Shown here one piece after another: positions 4,732 to 6,756 of a stretch of 6,756 nucleotides of DNA (position 1 is its first letter; each line of letters opens with the position of its first letter). Source of the stretch: SFTH01 sp963643985 (GTDB lineage: Bacteria; Bacillota; Clostridia; Christensenellales; Aristaeellaceae); contig CAVINP010000101.1 in the NCBI GenBank assembly GCA_963643985.1, positions 1 to 6,756 on the forward strand, in the 5' to 3' direction. A program made the translations under genes and the position numbers. Under the pieces are notes generated by a model. The model made no database searches. It was not told where the DNA came from and saw nothing but the letters and a program-made list of their open reading frames with translations.

Positions 4732-5840
4732 ACAATTCGGATCGCAATCGCGGCGGCCGCGACAGTCGCCCGCCCCGCCCCTCGTCCCGCGGAGGCTTCG
4801 AGGGCAACAATCGTCCCTCGTCCCGCGGAGGCTTTGAAGGTGGCAGCCGTCCCGAGAAGCACTACAGCGGCGCAGGCCGCAGAACCTACGGCATCGACAG
4901 GCCCGCCACACCCGGACCGCGCGTGGGCGCAATTTCGCGCGATGTGCCGCCGAGCAGGCGCGTGGATGCCCCCGCACCCAGACCGCCGAAGCGCAATCCC
5001 GAGCCGCCGATGCGCCGCCCCGAGCCGCCGATGCGCCGCCCTGAGCCGCCGAAGCCTCCGATGCACCGTCCCGAGCCGCCGAAGCCGCCCATGCCCCCCG
5101 TTGAACCGCAGGAGGACGAACATCTGCTCGTGGGGCGCAATCCGATCCGCGAGGCACTCAAGGCCGGACGGCCCATCGAAAAGCTGCTGGTGGCCCGCGG
5201 AGACCTCTCCGGCGCGGCGCAGGACATCATCCGCATGGCCCGCGAGGCCGGTGCGGTGGTGCAGACGGTGGATCGCAGCCGTCTGGATCAGATCTATCCC
5301 GCGCATCAGGGCATGCTGGCCTATGTGGCTGCAGTGGCCAGCCGTTCCTTGGACGACATGTTTGCACTGGCCGAGGAGCGCGGCGAGGAGCCGTTTATCA
5401 TTCTTCTGGACGGCGTGACCGATCCCCACAATCTGGGCGCCATTGTCCGTTCTGCCGAATGTGCGGGCGCACACGGCGTGATTCTGCCCGAGCGCCGTGC
5501 GGCGGGGCTGGGTCCCGCGGCGGCCAAGGCAGCGGCAGGTGCGCTGGACTGCATTCCCATCGCGCGGGTGAAGAACCTCAACCGCACCATCGACGAACTC
5601 AAGGAGCGCGGCGTGTGGGTCATCGGCACGGCCATGAACGGCGAGGACGCGCTCGATGCCGACCTGAGCGGCCCGATTGCGCTGGTGGTCGGCTCGGAGG
5701 GCGACGGCATCTCGCGCCTGACGCTTCAGAAGTGCGACCGCGTGGTCACCCTGCCCATGACGGGGCGCATCGAATCGCTGAACGCATCCGTGGCCGCGGG
5801 CGTGATGATGTACGAGATCGTGCGTGCGCGAAAGCGCTGA
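4728..5840 (+). CDS. rlmB: 23S rRNA (guanosine-2'-O-)-methyltransferase RlmB with long disordered N-terminus
   Basis: RlmB uses S-adenosylmethionine to methylate the 2'-OH of a conserved guanosine (G2251 in E. coli) in 23S rRNA. Its SpoU/SPOUT domain shows all three motifs: DGVTDPHNLGAIVRSAECAG (228-247, with N235 and R241), VVGSEGDGISR (320-330) and PMTGRIESLNASVAAG (343-358). The small substrate-binding domain begins at EHLLVGRNPIREAL (131-144). The first 130 residues are unusual: two 12-residue RPSSRGGFEG-type repeats (17-40), an Arg/Gly/Pro-rich stretch, then four PEPP units (91-120). This region adds about half the length of a normal 245-residue RlmB and is predicted disordered and basic, so it may bind RNA (inference). 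GGAGG lies 7 bases before the ATG, which overlaps the mrnC stop, so the extension is probably translated. The gene could also be called a TrmH-family methyltransferase. Confidence 0.93.
   Translation: MNNSDRNRGGRDSRPPRPSSRGGFEGNNRPSSRGGFEGGSRPEKHYSGAGRRTYGIDRPATPGPRVGAISRDVPPSRRVDAPAPRPPKRNPEPPMRRPEPPMRRPEPPKPPMHRPEPPKPPMPPVEPQEDEHLLVGRNPIREALKAGRPIEKLLVARGDLSGAAQDIIRMAREAGAVVQTVDRSRLDQIYPAHQGMLAYVAAVASRSLDDMFALAEERGEEPFIILLDGVTDPHNLGAIVRSAECAGAHGVILPERRAAGLGPAAAKAAAGALDCIPIARVKNLNRTIDELKERGVWVIGTAMNGEDALDADLSGPIALVVGSEGDGISRLTLQKCDRVVTLPMTGRIESLNASVAAGVMMYEIVRARKR
4776..4847 (+). repeat. Two 36-bp in-frame repeats in rlmB
   Basis: Two 12-codon units encode RPSSRGGFEG followed by NN or GS. 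A run of 20 bases is identical between them (4779-4798 and 4815-4834), and the copies differ only at the 3' ends. Near-identity at the DNA level suggests recent tandem duplication, and the unit number may vary between strains. Confidence 0.75.
4998..5099 (+). repeat. PEPP repeats in rlmB (21, 21, 30, 30 bp)
   Basis: Four in-frame units encode PEPPMRR, PEPPMRR, PEPPKPPMHR and PEPPKPPMPP (residues 91-124). The first two are nearly identical in DNA sequence. They form an extended proline-rich linker directly before the catalytic part and are likely to expand and contract by slippage. Confidence 0.8.
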
Positions 5841-5881
5841 GGCGAGAAATCAGGGGATCCCTAAAACACCGGAGGAGAACA

Positions 5882-6499
5882 ATGATCAGGCCGGATTTTG
5901 AGAATATGCCGGATGAAGACGTGGTGGATATGGCTCAGGCGGGGGACGGCGCGGCGCTGGAGTATCTCTTGAACAAGTACAAGAACTTTGTTCGCACGAA
6001 GGCCCGCAGCTATTTCCTGATCGGCGCAGACCATGAGGACATCGTCCAAGAGGGCATGATCGGGCTGTACAAGTCGATCCGCGATTATCGGCGCGACCGG
6101 CTCAAATCGTTTCGCTCATTTGCGGAACTGTGCATCACGCGCCAGATCATCACCGCCATCAAGACCGCCACGCGACAGAAGCACATACCGCTCAACAGCT
6201 ACATATCCCTCAACCGCCCGATCTACGATGAGGACTCGGACCGCACACTGCTGGACGTGATCAGCGAGGACGCGCCCAGCAACCCCGAAGAGATGCTCAT
6301 CGACCGCGAGGACCTCTCCGTCATCGAGGGCCGCATCGGTCAGGTGCTCTCCGATCTGGAAAAGGACGTGCTGATCAAGTACATGGAGGGCAAGAGCTAC
6401 GTGGAAATCTCCCGCGAGACGGGGCGGCACGTCAAGTCCATCGACAATGCCCTGCAGCGCATCAAGCGCAAATTGACACGATTTCTCAAGCAGCGTTGA
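5882..6499 (+). CDS. sigH: RNA polymerase sigma factor SigH (sigma-30)
   Basis: SigH directs RNA polymerase to genes of the transition to stationary phase, competence and the start of sporulation in Bacillota. The 205-residue protein matches B. subtilis SigH closely in long blocks. Region 2 (about 28-95) includes YLLNKYKNFVRTKARSYFLI, then GADHEDIVQEGMIGLYKSIRD and FAELCITRQIITAIKTATRQ. A linker HIPLNSYISLNRPIYDEDSDR follows (101-121). Region 4 with its helix-turn-helix (about 156-200) includes SYVEISRETGRHVKSIDNAL. The N-terminus is about a dozen residues shorter than in B. subtilis. The ATG at 5882 follows GGAGGAG closely; the same frame is open upstream through rlmB without a better start. 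The gene is 41 bases after rlmB with no promoter or terminator between, so it is co-transcribed with rlmB. The rae1 (yacP) gene that separates rlmB and sigH in B. subtilis is absent. Confidence 0.95.
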   Translation: MIRPDFENMPDEDVVDMAQAGDGAALEYLLNKYKNFVRTKARSYFLIGADHEDIVQEGMIGLYKSIRDYRRDRLKSFRSFAELCITRQIITAIKTATRQKHIPLNSYISLNRPIYDEDSDRTLLDVISEDAPSNPEEMLIDREDLSVIEGRIGQVLSDLEKDVLIKYMEGKSYVEISRETGRHVKSIDNALQRIKRKLTRFLKQR

Positions 6500-6526
6500 T
6501 TCGAGAAGAATTATGTGCTGTAGGGC

Positions 6527-6555
6527 TTGACAAATGAGCAGTTTTCACTTACAAT
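6527..6555 (+). promoter_or_regulatory. Strong sigma-A promoter for tRNA-Gly and tuf
   Basis: A perfect -35 TTGACA (6527-6532) and TACAAT (-10, 6550-6555, one mismatch) are 17 bases apart. Transcription would start near 6562, about 30 bases before the tRNA. It lies 27 bases after sigH with no terminator between, so read-through from sigH may add to it. A strong promoter suits tRNA and elongation-factor genes. Confidence 0.87.
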
Positions 6556-6562
6556 AAATGCT

Positions 6563-6582
6563 GTATGACGGCGTATGACGGC
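6563..6582 (+). repeat. Tandem 10-bp repeat at the tRNA/tuf transcription start
   Basis: GTATGACGGC occurs twice head to tail with no mismatch (6563-6572 and 6573-6582). It begins at about the predicted transcription start, in the 5' leader ahead of the tRNA. Confidence 0.7.
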
Positions 6583-6590
6583 GGGAACGC

Positions 6591-6664
6591 GCGGGTGTAG
6601 CTCAATGGCAGAGCTCCAGCTTCCCAAGCTGATCACGTGGGTTCGATTCCCATCACCCGCTCCA
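6591..6664 (+). tRNA. tRNA-Gly (anticodon CCC)
   Basis: The 74-base gene folds as a cloverleaf. Acceptor GCGGGTG (6591-6597) pairs with CACCCGC, the D stem is GCTC/GAGC, the anticodon stem is CCAGC/GCTGA with loop TTCCCAA (6621-6627; anticodon CCC at 6623-6625), and the T stem GTGGG/CCCAT closes the loop TTCGATT. T is the discriminator base and CCA is encoded (6662-6664). It reads the glycine codon GGG. The outermost anticodon-stem pair would be C27-A43 (6616/6632), a mismatch where relatives usually have C-G. tuf follows 42 bases later without a terminator, so the tRNA is processed from a joint transcript. Confidence 0.95.
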
Positions 6665-6706
6665 TACGAAATTCATTCTATTCGACATTGTTGGGAGGAG
6701 TTCACA

Positions 6707-6756
6707 ATGGCAAAGGCAAAATTTGAGCGCACCAAGCCTCATGTAAACATCGGCAC
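6707..6756 (+). CDS. tuf: Elongation factor Tu, N-terminus only (partial)
   Basis: The window holds the first 16 codons, MAKAKFERTKPHVNIG, which is the typical EF-Tu start just before the GHVDHGKT nucleotide-binding loop. EF-Tu is the GTPase that brings aminoacyl-tRNA to the ribosome. GGGAGGAG (6693-6700) lies six bases before the ATG, a very strong binding site. The gene runs off the right edge. Linkage to a tRNA gene and to sigH is a known arrangement in Clostridia, where rpmG, secE and nusG often come next. Confidence 0.95.
   Translation, partial: MAKAKFERTKPHVNIG

Noticed and set aside
4306..5474. Two overlapping - strand open frames (4306-5157 and 4650-5474) opposite mrnC and rlmB
   Set aside because: They lie antisense to well-supported genes, consist of low-complexity Arg/Ala/Gly sequence produced by the GC-rich repeats, and have no recognisable family.
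6681..6687. TTCGACA, the complement of a Spo0A box (TGTCGAA), between the tRNA and tuf
   Set aside because: A lone 7-base match downstream of the promoter, with no second box, is expected by chance often enough to carry little weight.

Overview
The window reads as a chromosome segment of a GC-rich, probably gut-associated member of the Clostridia (Bacillota). The grounds are strong GGAGG-type ribosome binding sites, a Bacillota-type block of Mini-RNase III, rlmB, sigH, tRNA and tuf, a closely matching SigH sporulation/transition sigma factor, and a DUF4867 protein. The genes look roughly 60% GC by eye and prefer G or C at third positions. The organism assignment is inference. Every confident gene is on the + strand.

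Left part (1-2615): the tail of a sugar-import operon of the CUT2 (ribose/galactose-like) ABC family. It holds a possible last 14 codons of an upstream gene, an RbsC-type permease (60-1073) and an RbsA-type double ATPase (1095-2615). No substrate-binding protein is in view, so the sugar cannot be named. The operon is followed by about 340 bases without a gene. The first half is a dense tandem array of perfect palindromes (2657-2821) that looks like a composite dispersed repeat. The second half is a good promoter and a GC-rich leader hairpin for the next gene.

Middle (2955-4344): a monocistronic DUF4867 gene (2955-3581), likely cupin-like, with its own promoter and intrinsic terminator. About 760 bases without a gene follow. 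That stretch contains a possible three-way-junction fold, a 77% AT block, and a cluster of DnaA boxes of the TGTGGATAA type: two perfect, several near-perfect, nearly all in one orientation. It ends in an inverted repeat, a 14-bp palindrome and a promoter whose -35 and -10 are each covered by a perfect palindrome. This is the most unusual part of the window. It could be a DnaA-titrating cluster, a replication-linked control region, or less likely an origin lying away from dnaA.

Right part (4345-6756): a ribosome-maturation/transcription operon. Mini-RNase III (mrnC) and the 23S rRNA 2'-O-methyltransferase RlmB overlap by ATGA, and sigH follows 41 bases later. RlmB carries an extra disordered N-terminus of about 130 residues made of RGG-like and PEPP repeats. 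A near-consensus promoter then drives tRNA-Gly(CCC) and tuf (EF-Tu), of which only the first codons are present.
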